DNA of 5,314 nucleotides. Origin: Clostridia bacterium (GTDB taxonomy: Bacteria; Bacillota_E; SLMV01; PUMD01). The stretch lies in NCBI GenBank assembly GCA_003562655.1, contig PWUC01000139.1:1-5314 (forward strand). The letters are read 5' to 3'. Below the pieces are notes generated by a model. The model ran no database searches. It was given only the letters and a program-made list of their open reading frames with translations, and was not told where the DNA came from. The translations under genes and the position numbers were made by a program. Numbering within the stretch: position 1 is the first letter of the stretch; every line of letters begins with the position of its first letter. Shown in pieces: positions 5,157-5,314 of this stretch.

Positions 5157-5314
5157 GGCGACGGACGGGCGAGAGCTCTCTCGGCTGTGGCATCGACTTC
5201 TTCAACCGAGAGAATGCGTCGAATGATCCATCGGGATCGATGGGGGGAGAATCTGACGGGTGCTTCACATATCGGGACATCGACCGGGAGTCCCAGGTCG
5301 CCCGGGGTAGACCC
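5153..5314 (-). CDS. C-terminal end of an unidentified leftward protein, cut by the window edge
   Basis: A frame is open from the right edge for 53 codons to TGA at 5155-5153. It reads, in pieces, GDLGLPVDVPICEAPVRF (5-22) and then an Arg/Ile-rich helix-like tail with WIIRRILSVEEVDATAERA (29-47). The composition (alternating Ile/Val/Leu with Glu/Arg) looks like a folded protein end, unlike the shadow frames. The opposite strand is also open here, so the strand is not certain. If real, it lies 68 bp upstream of the coiled-coil gene on the same strand and its stop codon lies within the TTGACA box. No family can be named from 53 residues. Confidence 0.45.
   Translation of the reverse strand, partial: GSTPGDLGLPVDVPICEAPVRFSPHRSRWIIRRILSVEEVDATAERALARPSP

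Noticed and set aside
5171..5180. 10-bp palindrome GAGAGCTCTC
   Set aside because: It lies within the probable coding end of the upstream gene and is short enough to be chance.
5157..5314. Plus-strand open frame at the right edge (reads GIDFFNRENASND and on)
   Set aside because: It is open and not implausible, but it has no start codon or SD, whereas the minus frame ends cleanly just before a promoter and has a better protein-like composition. Sequence beyond the edge would decide.
1..5314. CRISPR array, insertion sequence or phage genes
   Set aside because: No regularly spaced repeats, no transposase or integrase motifs and no terminal inverted repeats were seen.

Overview
This window carries a small, mostly metabolic gene cluster, probably from an anaerobic or otherwise non-model bacterium of moderately high GC. 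The evidence for a bacterium is modest: Shine-Dalgarno-like sites sit before most starts, there is a perfect TTGACA box upstream of one gene, and AGG/AGA arginine codons are common, most clearly in the peptidase gene. I cannot assign a phylum from the sequence.

The core (249-4036) is two divergent transcription units around a 316-bp intergenic region. Leftward run a SelA/DgaE-like fold-type-I PLP enzyme (2553-1402) and, 22 nt after it, an alanine-racemase-family fold-type-III PLP enzyme (1379-249). Rightward runs an M20D-type metallo-amidohydrolase (2870-4036). Catalytic residues appear intact in all three. The simplest joint reading is catabolism or salvage of an N-acylated or D-configured amino acid: the amidohydrolase frees it, the racemase inverts it, and the SelA-like enzyme eliminates or rearranges it. 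The substrate is unknown.

Behind the amidohydrolase, from 4074, lies what looks like a small gene of the TIGR04076 type, broken by a -1 frameshift near 4200-4226. The stretch 4304-4760 has no credible gene. It is GC-rich and full of short inverted repeats; it may hold an unidentified structured RNA or only decayed sequence.

At the right, leftward, is a small coiled-coil protein (5084-4761). It has a plausible sigma-70-type promoter with a long 19-bp spacer containing a 12-bp C/G palindrome. Further right, the tail of another leftward reading frame enters from outside the window (to 5153). At the left edge a possible leftward gene start (43) runs off the window.
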